Positions 1-11,828 are shown, counted from the first letter of the stretch. The stretch is 64,000 nucleotides of DNA from Paraphaeosphaeria minitans (GCA_015832175.1 WJXW01000007.1:2170001-2234000); one strand, 5' to 3'. A program made the numbers and translations. The notes: generated by a model not told the origin, from the sequence alone.

Positions 1-928
1 ACCAAAGATTGGAAATATGATCACGCTTGCGATAGGTACGTTGTGCAGGTATAGAAAGAGTTCAGAGAGATGTACTGACTCTAATGCTTCACATAGCTCT
101 TGCAGCGTCAGCGCCTGGCGTAAGCACCTTCGGCGACGAAAGTACGTATGGCATGTGCACTCGTGCATGTAACAACTATAGCAATATCACTAACACAATA
201 GTGAAGAGCCATTGTATTGGAGAGAAGCTGCCGCTGGTCATCGTCGGTCGGCTTACTTCACTGGCAAAGTCCTGGCAACCATACCTCGAATGACGCTGTC
301 ATCCTTGCACTTTGCAAGCTTTTATGCGATACTTGCGACTCCTTCGATAAACTTTTGGTTGCTTTACGTATTAGTTCTGTTGTACTTCTATTGTTAGTAA
401 TCCCGTTCAGTGGCGCATGTATGCTATAACTATTACTCACGCGTAAAAACATAGGTGTGTACGGGCTAGCTTCAGCGGTATCGGTCGCAGTAAAGCGCGA
501 GAACGGTGCTCTTCTTGCCATGATTCTGTGTCTCATCATTGGAGCTTTCGGTGGTTATGCACCGATGCTGTCGAACGTGCAATCCTGGCATCTGGAGTGG
601 CTATGGAGACTGTGTCCAGGAGTAAGTTGACCACCCGTAAAAGGCTATGACTGACCTGTTATTTACACAATGCAGACATGGCTTACTGAGGCCTACTTCG
701 ACCTCGTACTAAAGAGAGTGGAATATCTTTACGATGTCCATGCAGCAGCGGCCTGGACCGGGTTCTCACTGAGAAGAACTTCACTCGATGTGGTGTATGT
801 TGCAAGAAACTACTCAAATAAAGTTATGATACTAACCTATGTGCAGAATGATCTTAATTATAGGGACCTTCTATAGGGCTGTGACGTTTGCTGGTCTAGT
901 CTTTTTCGATCGTGACAAGCAACGGTAG
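1..928 (+). CDS. ABCG-type (WHITE-like) ABC transporter, C-terminal part, 5' cut by window edge
   Basis: This is the ABC-2 membrane domain at the end of a fungal ABCG transporter, which exports lipids or other small hydrophobic molecules across a membrane; the substrate is unknown. Exons read 1-35, 106-141, 207-392, 455-621, 676-794 and 847-928 (TAG). Joined, they give family landmarks: STFGDE, then YWREAAAGH, a hydrophobic stretch ending LLYFYCVYGLAS, the GYAPML/SWHLEWLW loop, TEAYFD, and a final transmembrane helix followed by the charged end FFDRDKQR, typical of this family. The ATP-binding domain must lie upstream, outside the window. The 142-206 intron needs an AAG acceptor to stay in frame, so that junction is the least certain. 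Family identity is from motif memory; the exon chain is seen directly. Confidence 0.82.
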
Positions 929-1783
929 GCAACTTTACAGTGGTGGAATGATTGACAGTGATTGCATTTCGGCGCCTTCGCAACCTCCATACTTCGTACT
1001 ATGATTAAAATGGATTCTGTGTTCAAGGTGCTACATAGTTTTCATCTATCTCAATTGTGACATCTCGCATGTGTTTGTAGACAGTGGACGGATACGGAGG
1101 ATACGGTCGTATGAAGATAACGACGTGCAGCGAGATTTTAATCTGGTAAATTTCCGTGGCCCCTTCAGTACCCCCTAAACATTCGTACGAAGCATGATGA
1201 GACAATGGCCCCCAGACAAATGCTACGCGGCATTGCATAGACCCTCGTGTATGTCCTCGCGTGGCGGCACGGCCGCAGACTGCGTCTACCTGCATCGGCT
1301 ACTGCATGTAAGCTGACGACCAGCCTTGTGTGGCTTGCATACTCGTCAAGAGTTGGAATTTCATCACCTTTAGAACGGCGCGTATCACCTTTCACCCCTG
1401 TCCGGTAGGGTCGCGTATGCTATCGATATTTTACCCGAGATTTTCGGTACCCGAAGAGTAGTTGCGCAAGGTATGATGCGAGATGAGACTATTTGCCCCC
1501 AAAACCTTGAGACTTGGGGCACACGATGTGCAGAAACGCCTCAGTATCGTCACACTCTTCACAACACAATCGAGGAAGCAATGTCTCCTTGGAAGGGTGT
1601 CCGGCTATCCGAATGAGGCACATGATCTTTGATTAGATATTGTCACTGATTAGAAGGTACCTACCCTCTGTCGTTGGCTTAACGAGTATTCTTCGGATTT
1701 CGTTATCTTTCGCTATTGATTCACTGCACCATATTGTTAAAAACCTGTCCCCGAGATTCGCAAGCTTGCAACTCATTCCATCG
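929..1783. other. intergenic, no gene recognised
   Basis: About 850 bases between the transporter stop and the start of the lipocalin-like gene. Only short open frames occur on either strand and none has recognisable motifs. It should contain the transporter 3' UTR and the promoter of the next gene. Confidence 0.5.
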
Positions 1784-2341
1784 ATGTCACGCACCTCGGG
1801 AGCCCAATTTCGCCTTCCTACTCACTTGACGAATTCAGATACGCCTACTTCAGCTAGATTCGACAACCAACTTTGTCATGGACAATGGTATCTCCTCCGT
1901 ACGTCCAACCAATATTGGAAAGACAAACTCAACATCCGCACCGAATGCCTTCCAACCGGATCAGACTGCTTCTTTTACCAATTTAAGCCAGGCGGGACAG
2001 TCAAAACCATGAAGTGGAACACAAAAGCGGTCGAGGGAGAAACGGCAACATTTGCTTCGCAGGGGACAGGCCTGTTAAGATTGATCGGAGCTAAGTGGGA
2101 GGTGATCGGGTGGTCTAACCCAGCTGGGCTCGACAGCGAGCGCACACCGGGGGGGCCAGCATGGCAAGTTGGGTATCAGCACGGTACGCTCCTCACATCA
2201 GCTGCAATCAATGTGTCGTGCAGAGAACCTGGTGGGATATCGGAGGAGGACTGGACGGCGATTGGGAATTGGCTGGCTGGAATAGAGGACGCGGGGTTCA
2301 GGAAGGCGGTGGAGGAGATATTCACTGTCACCCATGAGTGA
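1784..2341 (+). CDS. small lipocalin-like (calycin-like) protein
   Basis: Single-exon frame of 185 residues. The frame is open further upstream, but the first ATG is at 1784. Near residue 35 it has a Gly-x-Trp motif (GQWYLLRTSNQYW), as in the first strand of lipocalins, followed by alternating hydrophobic and polar strand-like segments (CFFYQFKPGG, LRLIGAKWEVIGW). No signal peptide or membrane segment is visible, so a cytosolic protein is likely. Many fungal genomes carry uncharacterised proteins of this pattern. The ligand is unknown, and the lipocalin assignment rests on one motif plus overall composition. The nearest neighbour is a 5S rRNA gene on the opposite strand 280 bases downstream. 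Confidence 0.6.
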   Translation: MSRTSGAQFRLPTHLTNSDTPTSARFDNQLCHGQWYLLRTSNQYWKDKLNIRTECLPTGSDCFFYQFKPGGTVKTMKWNTKAVEGETATFASQGTGLLRLIGAKWEVIGWSNPAGLDSERTPGGPAWQVGYQHGTLLTSAAINVSCREPGGISEEDWTAIGNWLAGIEDAGFRKAVEEIFTVTHE

Positions 2342-2618
2342 AATTCGATACAATTGTATGTATTCCACATCATGCAACTAGCATCTCGTCATCGCAAGCA
2401 GGTTGTCGGAGAAAATTTTGGTGTCTAGCAACATACTTTCAGTGTAAAGTGATTAACGAAAAACTTTGTCCAAAGCAAAGATGCACGATATCTTCATAAC
2501 ATACTGTGCCCTAGCCTTGGTGTGGGTACGCTAAGCAGAAGTATATAAGGAGAGCTGAGCTACGTGACTAAGTAAGACCCACACAATAGCAAAAAGATTG
2601 CAACACCCAAAAAGGTCG

Positions 2619-2623
2619 AAAAA
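2619..2623 (-). terminator. RNA polymerase III T-run terminator of 5S rRNA
   Basis: Read on the minus strand, the 5S gene runs directly into a run of five T residues, the normal Pol III stop signal. A second T5 run follows within ten bases. Confidence 0.7.
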
Positions 2624-2741
2624 CATACAACAGCGGGGATTCGCTGCTGGTCACCCACGCAACTACTGATCCGCCGGTACACTGCTTATATATGGCTGAG
2701 CGGACGGGAAGCCTAGTTTTCAGTGTCCTATGGTCGTATGT
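2623..2741 (-). rRNA. 5S ribosomal RNA gene (dispersed copy)
   Basis: A 119-nt gene on the minus strand. It starts ACATACGACCAT and ends GCTGTTGTATGT, so the two termini pair as helix I. It carries the conserved CTTCCCGTCCGCTCAGCC segment and an internal control region with GATCAGTAGTTGCGTGGGTGA followed by CAGCGAATCCCCGC, which closely matches fungal 5S sequences. It lies alone between protein genes, as expected in Pezizomycotina, where 5S genes are scattered and not in the rDNA repeat. The intact promoter elements and T5 terminator suggest it is functional. Confidence 0.93.
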
Positions 2742-3570
2742 GATAGATCTTGCAAATTGATTAGTATATACACCCAGAATGAAGCAATGCCCTCCAGTAA
2801 TTGGGCAATCGATTCCATGCCCTGGCTAAGTAAGGTCTTATTGCTTACTTCACATCTTACAATCGAAGCGGACAGGCATTATCGTAGCCGATGTGTGCAA
2901 GTTACACCAAGCCTGCACCAAGTTTGCAAGTGAGGTTTCTAGGAAACTGGAAGGGGACCTCGAGAAGCGCAGGATCAAGAAATTTGCCCAGCTCGTGGAA
3001 AATTCGTACCATCAATACATGTCATCTCACTGCTCAAAGACTTTTTGATGACACCAGGAACAAAAGCGACGAAGATTACAGGCCAGGAAAGCAACGCAAA
3101 ACAGGGTCAATACAGATACCTACCAACCGTCCAGCCAAGACTAGATCGCACCTAACCCCAAAAGCCATGGATCCGCCTCGTCCTGTAGACATTAATTAGT
3201 CACCCTCATGTGCCCCTCAAATAAAGCCAAAACGCCACGATGCATCATTCTCTTCCACCTTCGGTAGTAGGTTCTGGGTTTCACTGACCCGTGGACCAGA
3301 AGAACCCGCTGAGATGGCTTTCGTGATTCTTGTCAAGATGGCTAAGCTTCTCCATAATTCAAACGGTGCAGAAATTCTGTCTATCTAGGTACATGCTCGC
3401 GTACTGCTTGCACCTTCTGATCTGCCGATATCTGCAACGTCTGTTTCTCTCTGCGCGACTTAGTCTACAGGCGCGGACTCGAATCCAATATATATAAGGC
3501 GAAAGCATCCTTGCGATCCCGCTTCTTTACCAGACGACAGAGTTTCATAAATAGTGCACCACTTATACCA
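2742..3570. other. intergenic, no gene recognised
   Basis: About 830 bases upstream of the 5S gene and downstream of the minus-strand membrane protein gene. Short open frames only; nothing recognised. Confidence 0.5.
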
Positions 3571-4386
3571 TTAGGACGAAAGTTCATGTCTCTGATCGTT
3601 TCGAGGGCCAGACAATTCTGCGCATGACGAGTCTGCAACTTCGTACATCGCCCTCGTGTCCGAAAGCTCATTTGCTGAAATCTCAGATTGTGTATCGCGC
3701 GGCTCATGCCTAGTCGATGTCTGTTTCTTGTGCCGCAAGATAAAGATGGCACCAAATATAATCAGGCCAAGTACAAGCAAGGCTCCAACCGCCACTCCGG
3801 CGACCGCACCAGTAGGAAGGGTTGGATCGTTGTTCTGAGGTGCCGCAAGTGTCGTGCTAGTATCGCTGGAATATGCTGTGGTTGCCGTATCTGTATTGTT
3901 GGCGGATAATGTGAGAAATGCCGTCGTGATGATTGGCAGAGCGGTCGGACTCGAGATGGTCAAGCTCATAGAGCTCAAGATGCTTCTCACGCTTTCGGGG
4001 TTCCTCGCAACATCAAGCTCAATTGGACGCATAGGGTTATCATCGTCTAGATCGTTTGCCCAGCAGATGAACGACTCCGAGGGAGTGACGCCGCACCTCT
4101 CTACCGGTTCATCGCGACAACACCATTTGCTGCCTGATGGCCGTGTACAAGACTGGAGCCCATCTCCTAAGGATGAGTTACCTATGCTGGGAAGAAGAAC
4201 GCAAACTTGAGGACTGGTCCAGCAGACTCCATTTTTGGCGTCGCAGCCATAAACGACGTTCGGAAGGGACGGTTTCCAGGCGCAGATGTTGGCGTAATTA
4301 GCTTTTCCTATTGTATTGAGCTGGAAATCCCCATTCGAGCAGTATTCTGTCGTGTCAATATAATAGAAGTAGTCTTTCGCGGGCAT
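3571..4386 (-). CDS. cysteine-rich single-pass membrane protein, 5' end uncertain
   Basis: A 271-residue frame from an ATG at 4386. Residues 1-110 are rich in paired cysteines (YGCDAKNGVCW, SKWCCRDEP, ERCGV, FICW), as in extracellular domains of many uncharacterised ascomycete surface proteins. A Ser/Thr-rich stalk follows, then one transmembrane helix near residues 193-215 (GAVAGVAVGALLVLGLIIFG), an RHKK stop-transfer motif and a short acidic, Ser-rich cytosolic tail. The layout resembles fungal wall sensors of WSC/Mid2 style, though I cannot assign a family. There is no signal peptide at the chosen start. The frame stays open to a stop near 4453 and could join an upstream exon encoding the signal, which I could not locate. 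Confidence 0.6.
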   Translation of the reverse strand: MPAKDYFYYIDTTEYCSNGDFQLNTIGKANYANICAWKPSLPNVVYGCDAKNGVCWTSPQVCVLLPSIGNSSLGDGLQSCTRPSGSKWCCRDEPVERCGVTPSESFICWANDLDDDNPMRPIELDVARNPESVRSILSSMSLTISSPTALPIITTAFLTLSANNTDTATTAYSSDTSTTLAAPQNNDPTLPTGAVAGVAVGALLVLGLIIFGAIFILRHKKQTSTRHEPRDTQSEISANELSDTRAMYEVADSSCAELSGPRNDQRHELSS

Positions 4387-4452
4387 TTTCGCAGTGCTTT
4401 CGTGTTCGGGGAAAGGGGGAAGTACCCAAGTCGCGAGTACAGAAGAGCTCCG

Positions 4453-7180
4453 TTAAGCACATGAGGGGCTCAGTCAGCCAAACCACAATGTTGGGTCGGG
4501 TGGCACAATTTGTGCCACGAAGGGAGCCATTGTTCTCGTCTGGCCAAGCCTGCGCTTGGTCTTCTTCGTCTAGATTAGGTCTTTTGGGGGGTAGGGTTCT
4601 TGAGATCGTAGCTTGAAAAAAGCCTTAACCTGCGGCCTCATCCCGCGTTGCCAAATAGCACGAAGAGTGACCACACTTAGCCGGGCAGATTTTAGAAGCG
4701 TAGTACGAGCGCTGGCTGTCTTGCGTAATTACTAAGCAACGCTTTACATTCCGTACGAAACAGCCTTCTAGCGCTTATGACGAAAAGTAACTTTCTATGA
4801 AGCTGTTGTAAAAGCCCTCAAGTTTCTAGGTTGTTTCGATTCATCTTCAAGGAGAGTCGCAATGCTGATTGAGGTTTCTGCACAGCGGAATGTAGAGAAA
4901 AGTCTACGACTATCTGAGCCAGGCCTTGAGCGAGAAGAGTGCGAATATCACCAATATGGGTCAGCCTGGCTGGTTATGCGTATTCCATCTGGAATGCCTC
5001 GTTAGCCGGGGAATGTGGGTGTCTTTATAATGAACTGGATGAGGAATCAGGTAGACATCAAACAACCCTCTTAGCCTATTCTCGAGGATATACACTCCAA
5101 AAGCACCAGCGAAGTTCCACCAAGGCATATTCTTGATCGTGGGATACAATTTAGTCTCTTTCATAAATAGGTTGTCAAATATATCTTTGCTCGGATCGAA
5201 ATCCAGAGCTTCCAGGGAGGATCCGAACTTGTTAAGACTATTGGCGTCTTGCTATCGAAAGCTGTAGATTGGTACCAGCTTGCGTTCACTCACTGTATTG
5301 GTCAGTTGAGGTCGTATGGCATTTTTTTAACAAGTTTTGGAAGTCGCTTTGTGCATTTATTCCAGCCTGTACGTTGCCCTGAAACCCATTTCTATTCATT
5401 CTAGAAGGTATGATAGATGTAAAGATGAAAGACCTTGATAATCACTGAAAAATCTCCGGGATCCTACTTGTTCGTGCCGCGTTTCTTCCAATGCTCTGAT
5501 CAAGCTAAGAGCGAGCGTTGTCTTCATCCTGGGCGCAAAATTCCTGTCAAACTGATCGGTAGTATATGGGCACATTCTGCCATGCCTCTTGCTGAAATAA
5601 TTGGCCTGTGTTGAACGCAGCTTTTGCAGGAAGACTGGCAGAAGACTCCTTTTTGACCACATTATCAAGGGAGTACGGGGCAAACTTAAACTAGCAAATT
5701 GTGCCAACGAAACACAGCCTCCTCTCAGGTTAAGAGGCAAAGGGTGAGGGTGATCGGTGAGAGTCGTCGGCAGGGAAGGATGGTTCCTCACGGCATACAC
5801 GAGCAGAAGTGATAAGAATTTGGGGAATACGACTTATTGAGCCATAAAAAAAGGAGGTTGGCGTCTTTAATTCCCAGTGATTTCCTCTGAGCTGCACCAG
5901 GAAACCGATCGACATCTTGACGGCTTTGCCCAGAGCTGGATGGCCTAAGAGGGTAAAAACCTAATTCAATCAATTCTACCTGGGGCCAATGATGTCTGTT
6001 GTATCAGTTTTAAGCAATTCTTTCACTGCATGTTAACATCTGGCCGCAAACTTTGGTGTTATTCGGATGTATAATCCACTCATCGACCTTGCCTCTTTAG
6101 ATGGACCGTCGAGAAAGCTAATACCGTACTTACACCATCGTTAGGGAAGTCCAGTACCTTCTCCATGTGGTTTATTATGAGTTATTTAGTGCTTAATAAA
6201 GCAGAATCGCATTTCTTACTTACTCGCATGCAAGTTGGATTCAAGCGGGCGAATACTAAAAGGCCTAATCGTTAGGGCGCTGATAAGCCAGCTTTCACAT
6301 ACATTAAAGCGTCAAAAATCCTCAACAGACTAATAAAAAATCAAGGTTCAGTTCTCTGAGTACTCCGGGCCTGGTAGATCTTCAATTGAGGCAAATGAAC
6401 GAGTGGACGAGATTGTGACTCGAGCCAGGCAATCTACGGAGTGGATTGTGGACCTGGAAGTACCAGGCCGTTTCATCAAAGACGTTACTCGCACTTCGAG
6501 CTAATATGGATGACGAGGCATATCGAAGAAGAGGTAACGAATCCAGTGGCGGCAGAAATGAGAACTGGAAGACCTAGGGTGGAGGACGGAGGACAGAAGG
6601 TGGAAGATGGAAGGCAGACGATGGGAGACAGGAAATGGTGAACAGAAGAAAAAGGATCGAGAGCGGAAGGCGGTATATAAACAAGTTGAGGACCGAAGAT
6701 GGAAGTTGCCCTTGTTTATCTCATCGCAGAGTCAAAAACATAGTCGCGACGTCATGGATCCCCATCGCAAGTGCAATTTCCATCACAAGCAGGCACAACG
6801 CCCACCCAGGCAAGTACTGTCGATCATTAGGGACTGGAGGCATGAGCATCAAAACGATCGTGTTACGGGATTCAAATTATTTTCAGAAGTCCTACACTGT
6901 CACTGTTCAGCATTTTACCCCTATGCTGCTCGGCGTCGAAGCCGTTGTTCCTTTCTAGACAAGTAAAGTATTAATCGGTGTAGCATGTAAAGTTAGAAGT
7001 GCAACATGCACATTTGGCAACGCCTGGAAAGCGTGACAAGGTCATCATGGTGAGCGGGAGGCTGCGTCTTGGCGAAGAATAAAAAAAGCACAAGATACCA
7101 AGCGTAACCCAAATTAACACCACTTTTGATAACTTTGCATACCCAAGATTCTCACACCATACACAAGCACACTTGACCAA
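4453..7180. other. 2.7-kb region without recognised gene
   Basis: No frame here carries recognisable motifs, and no exon chain could be assembled. Around 6560-6710 there is a purine-rich, imperfectly repetitive stretch of GGAGGAC / GGAAGATGG / GGTGGAAG words that gives artificial Arg/Lys/Glu-rich frames. The rest is ordinary AT-moderate sequence and may hold the missing first exon of the membrane protein gene at its left edge. Confidence 0.45.
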
Positions 7181-8816
7181 CTAATGCACATCTACGCCCC
7201 CACCCTCCCTATTCTCGCTCCTCCCCGCACTCGGCGTATTCGGCCTACTCTTCTCAATTCCAAAGAATGCAATATTCTCCCGCAGTGCCACATACTCGCT
7301 GTCCGCATACCCCAGCGCATCGTGGATCTGCGTGCTGTGCAGCCCTTTTATCCGCCTGATCTCACTTGCGGAGTAGTTCACCACCGCGCGGCCAATCTCG
7401 AATGGCGCGGGGTCGTGCAGCTCGTACAGCGGCGGTGTGATGATTGCCGAGGAAGACATTGAGTGCGTGATCGCAGGCTGCGTGTACGGCGCGTGGCCGG
7501 AGTTGAGGACGGGGTGGGCGGCTGTACGGGAGGGGACGGGGGCGATGGGGGTTGTGGCTTTCGGGGTGACCTTTGGGCTGGCCGCTGGGAGGCGCTTCAC
7601 GACGACGATGCGGACGGCTTCTTGCTGAGCGAAGTGACCATCTACGTCGACGATGCCGACGGGGAGGAGTCCAGCTTTGTCGGAGAGCGCTTTGCGCGCG
7701 CCGGCGTCGATGTAGATCGTACCGTGGGGCGCGAGGCCGTGCAGGATCCAGAAGTAGCGGTCGCGGATGGGATGTGCAATGGGGAGGAAGCGGGTGTGTA
7801 GAGGGACCTGTTCGGCATCGAGCTGGGGAGACTGTGACCGCGTGTGTGTAGGTTCGGTAGGAAAAGAAACATCGTGTGTGGAGTTGTGCAGGTTGAGGCT
7901 GGCGGTTTGCGCGAGCGGGACGCCTTCGTCTTGGAAGTTCGTTACGCTGGTGCGGCTCGATGTGCGTGTGAGTCTCGATGCTTCGGCGTGTCTGATTATG
8001 GCGGCAATGTTTCCGGGCTTGCTTGACTTCGTGATGATGGTCGTCACGCCCGCGCTTGTTGCTAACCGTGCTGCTACAATCTTTGTGCTCATGCCTCCAG
8101 TCCCTAATGCCGACCCAGCACTGCTAACATCGGCCTCCAGGTCTGCAATGTCCTCGACCACTTCTATGGGCTTTGCATCTAAATCCCTGCGCGGGTTGGA
8201 AGTGTACAGACAGTCAACATCTGTCATCAGGAACAGGTAGTCGGCCTGTACCATGCCAGCGGTGATGGCGCTCAACGTGTCGTTGTCACCAAACTTGATT
8301 TCCGTCACCGCCAAAGTGTCGTTCTCGTTCACAATTGGGATGACCCCCATGTGTAGTAGTTCGAAGAAGGTGTTTTGGGCGTTCTGATATTGCGTGCGAT
8401 CCGCGATGTCGTTCCGCGTGAGCAGTATCTGAGCAATGGGTTGCCGCATATGCCCAAACAGCTGGTCCCACAGGCTCATGAGCCTACACTGCCCGATAGC
8501 AGCGAGGGCCTGCACTTGCGGGAGGTGTTTTGGCCGCCTGTCGAGGTCCATTCTGCGGAGGCCCACGCCAATGGCGCCGGAGGAGACGAGGACCACGCGG
8601 TGGCCATCTTTGTGTAATTTGACAGCGGTCTCAACAATCACACTGAGGATTGAGAGTATCGGCTCATGCGTCTTCTCGTCGACAATGGACGAGGTACCTG
8701 CACCGCATTGGTAAGTTATTCTAAGCTCTGCGAATGTGGGGTAGGTGTACAGGAAGTTTACCGAGTTTGATGACGACGGTGAGCTGTCCGGGGTGCTTCT
8801 TCAAGTGGGCTGCCAT
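7181..8816 (-). CDS. PRO1: glutamate 5-kinase (gamma-glutamyl kinase)
   Basis: Catalyses the ATP-dependent phosphorylation of L-glutamate, the first step of proline synthesis, in the cytosol. Two exons, 8816-8762 and 8697-7181, with a 64-base intron ending GCAG; total 523 residues. The N-terminus reads LTVVIKLGTSSIVDE, the nucleotide-binding start of the amino-acid-kinase fold, then SSGAIGVGL, VNENDT, FGDNDTLSA and GTGGMSTK. A C-terminal PUA domain starts near residue 320 (RFLPIAHP, GTIYIDAGARKAL, NYSASEIRRIKG). Fungal enzymes are usually about 430-450 residues; the extra length is a Ser/Thr/Pro-rich linker between the domains and an insert inside the PUA domain. The promoter is shared with ATP23. 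Confidence 0.93.
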
Positions 8817-9101
8817 GCTGTGCTGACCTGCTGCCTGCGGGCGCCCAATTGCTATAAGTATGTCGAGTATGCGCGGTTTATGGCGTGTTCACCGCACTGC
8901 ATTGTTTGCGGGCTGCTATGACTGCATGAGGACAATGAATGGCTTCCCCACCGCCCTTTGTGCGCGCCCAATCACGGCCCCGATCGCCTCCGCAGCCCAT
9001 CTTTTTGCGGCAAAGAACCGCGAACCGCAACATCCACGCCCTACGCTTTCCGTCACGCATCGCTCTCTCCGTCGGCAGACCGGCTTCACATCCTAGACGA
9101 C
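8817..9101. promoter_or_regulatory. shared divergent promoter, PRO1 / ATP23
   Basis: Only 285 bases separate the two start codons, so both transcripts must start from this segment. No TATA box or named operator is obvious. Inferred from gene positions. Confidence 0.55.
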
Positions 9102-10074
9102 ATGGCGAAACAGGAAGACGTGCCCGATGGCGTGCCCAATTCCGCGAGCGCGAAACCTCCCCCGAGGCCAGAGGCGCCCAAACTCGATCCCGTATACTAC
9201 ACATGGAGCAGCACTTTCTCCATCCTCATGGGCCGCTATGTAACCGGCAACCGCGACGTACCCCTGGAGCGCAAGTACTTCGAAGAGATGGACGCCACAA
9301 AAGCAGAATCCTACTGCAAGCGCTGCGAGACGAACCGCGACTACCTCCTTCAATACTCGCCCATCGTCAAATTCATGAAGGACGAAGTGGGCAAGCTGGG
9401 CGGCGACCTGAACGGGAAAAATATCCACTGCAGGATGTGTACGGCAGAGCAGAGCGGAGGATTCCATGTCGACCATGGCATCATGCTGTGTGCGAACAAG
9501 TTCCGTAATCGGGGACACCAGGAGGATACCATGGCGCATGAGATGGTACACGCGTGGGACCATTTGAAGTATAAGGTCGAGGACAACAACCTGCGGCATC
9601 AGGCCTGCTTGGAGGTGCGTACCGCAAAGTCTGGATCCAGTGTCTTCTTCTCTCCAGCTGGCTATCTAATACCTCTTTTCTCCTGCCCATGAGACTAGAG
9701 ATACAAAGCCGGCGGATAGCAACGCATTGGTCTCTCATCCGCGCAGTCTGCGTTCCAGACTTCGCACGGGATCCTTCTGCTACACACATACCATTGCCTA
9801 ATTGCGCTCGCATCGGCAATAGTACAAACACTGACTCCCCACGCAGATCCGCGCCTCCACCCTCTCCGGTGAATGCCGCTTCGCTCGCGAATTCTTCACC
9901 AAAAACCAATGGCGCATAACCGAGCAACTCCAAAATTGCGTGCGGCGCCGCGCCACACTCTCCATGCTGGCGCGGCCCGGCATCAAAGACGACGTGCACG
10001 CCGCCAAAGTCGTCAACGAGGTGTGGGACAGCTGCTTCCATGATACGAGACCCTTCGACGAGATATATCGGTGA
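9102..10074 (+). CDS. ATP23: mitochondrial inner membrane protease ATP23
   Basis: Metalloprotease and chaperone of the intermembrane space. In yeast it processes the Atp6 precursor and helps assemble the F1Fo ATP synthase. Exons 9102-9614 and 9847-10074 give 246 residues. The zinc motif HEMVHAWD lies at residues 146-153 (ligands His146, His150, catalytic Glu147). Paired cysteines (YCKRC, HCRMC, MLC) precede it, as in the family. Exon 2 opens with [12 protein letters not shown], directly continuing the conserved segment after the active site, and ends near FDEIYR. The 232-base intron is long for this window, but frame and motif continuity support it. It converges on the acyl-CoA-binding protein gene. 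Confidence 0.93.
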
Positions 10075-10509
10075 TTGGACTGGACTGGACTGGACTGGGG
10101 GTAGCAGAGGTGTGGATGCGAAGATGTAAGATTTGTAATATAGTAGCGAAGGTAGAGGCTTTGATTACGTGCATAGCGAGGGCGTTGATATACCATAGGG
10201 CTTTTATCCTCACTCTGGGTTCTTGGGGGCTTTGTAGCTACTGTACGATGGTGGAAGCGTACCAAATGCCAGGCAGGAGGCAAGTGTCTCGATCGGACTC
10301 AGTTGCCCGAGCCTTAGATGCGTATTGGTAATCGGTGTTCGAGAACAACGTGCTTGATCAATTAGCTATGCATCATCACATCACACAATCCCACATCTCA
10401 GCGCACAAGTGCATGCCCGAGGTCATGTCATTGCCGGTCCTAAGGTATGTATCCTCCCGCAGCAGCTGCCGAATCCACCACTAGGTATCCAGTACGTCTC
10501 CGCAGAGGT

Positions 10510-10978
10510 TTACTTCAAGTGCGTCTTGATGAGCGACTCGCCGAGCTCAATGTACTTCTTCTCCGCGTCGGCCTGCGAGGTCTGCGCGTCAACGACCTCC
10601 TGCCACCTCTTGCGCTTGGCCTTGCCCTGGTACTTGTCAGCTTTGCTACCCTCTCTTCTTCTTCACACCGCCCGTTTGTTTCCCTACTACTGCGCGAGTT
10701 GCCTCGGAGCAGGCAGTGGAGATTAGGTGACAGGCAAGGGGTCCCATAACGCGTAGGAGGAAGACGTACAGTGAAGTCCATCATGCCGGGCTTCGACGCC
10801 TTCTCGATATCCTCGCCCTGCGCAACCTTCGCGTAGGCGTACAGCTGTCCAACCATCGTTAGCGTCAATTTCCTCGAGAAGCAGGTAGCCCACGTACGTT
10901 CAGCAGGTCATCGTTGCTGGGCCCGGTCTTGATCTCGCGGGTCTTCTTGTAGACCTCTTCGAATTTTGCGGACGGCAT
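10510..10978 (-). CDS. ACB1: acyl-CoA-binding protein (ACBP)
   Basis: Small cytosolic carrier that binds long-chain acyl-CoA esters and delivers them to lipid-synthesising enzymes. Three exons, 10978-10898, 10844-10770 and 10626-10510, with introns of 53 and 143 bases, give 90 residues, the usual family length. Motifs: FEEVYKKTREIKTGPSNDDLL, LYAYAKVAQGED, KPGMMDF, GKAKRKRWQEVV and a final helix ADAEKKYIELGESLI. Every junction falls at a codon boundary. Another CAG lies 10-15 bases away from the chosen acceptor of intron 2, but only the chosen one keeps DFT-GKAK continuous. Confidence 0.93.
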
Positions 10979-11828
10979 TTTGGAGTGTATAGAGTGAGTT
11001 TGTGGGAGTGAGGAGGTCTATAGGTTGTGTGTTGGGGATGTTGTTGATGGGAGGGGCATACGTTGGATTGACTAGCGGGGTATTTGCTTAGGTGGGGCTG
11101 CCTTAGGAGGAGTTACGTATGACGCATGGCGGAGTGTCATGTGCAACGTTGATTGAAATGCAGGCTCACATGCATCTCGTGGAGAGTTAGATATGTAGAT
11201 GCCTAGGTACATGTGCAAACTGCGTATACAGGGCTTGCGGTGTTGGTGGGCAAAGAAAGGTTTAATCGAAGTAGCGGCACAAGGGAAAACATTGTTTGTT
11301 GCTCCCTCTCAAACGTTTGTATCTGAACGAGGCTATACATGAGTAGCACATGAAGAAACTAGAGCCACCCTTCCATGTTTACAAGTTATCTCCGAAAGCG
11401 GCTTGCGAGGGTACCACCAGAACCCCAAGACTATTCCTGATATTATGTCTACGATAACTCCATCTCCACAAGATGCCCTGCAATGCTCCCCGACAAGTCT
11501 CGCGACCTGCTTTCACCAAGGGCTTGCTGCACGCAGTTCTCTCAGCATTGTGCTTGTCGAGTCCATGGACTATCAATACTGAACACTATGCCGTGCGAAG
11601 CGTCGCTACGTAGTTATCTTCCACGTTGAAGGATTCTGAGTTGCCCTGCTGTATCCAACGGGCTGCCAGGATCCTCTTATGCCTCACGAAGGTTGTTTGG
11701 TTTCCTACGCACCGACATGTCTCCAGGCTGCTCTAATATCCGGGAGAAACACTCATTCCAGCCATACCATCCCCGTTGTCTTTCATGGGCATGTACCGAC
11801 GTTATTCGTGGTTAGATCCAGCATCCTC
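10979..11828. other. intergenic: ACBP promoter and TIP41 3' flank
   Basis: 850 bases without a recognised gene. The left part must contain the ACBP promoter and the right part the TIP41 3' UTR. No repeats noticed. Confidence 0.5.

Noticed and set aside
6441..6966. basic Arg/Lys-rich frames in the purine-rich stretch
   Set aside because: Composition follows the GGA/GAA-rich repeat words; three overlapping frames look alike and none has a domain.
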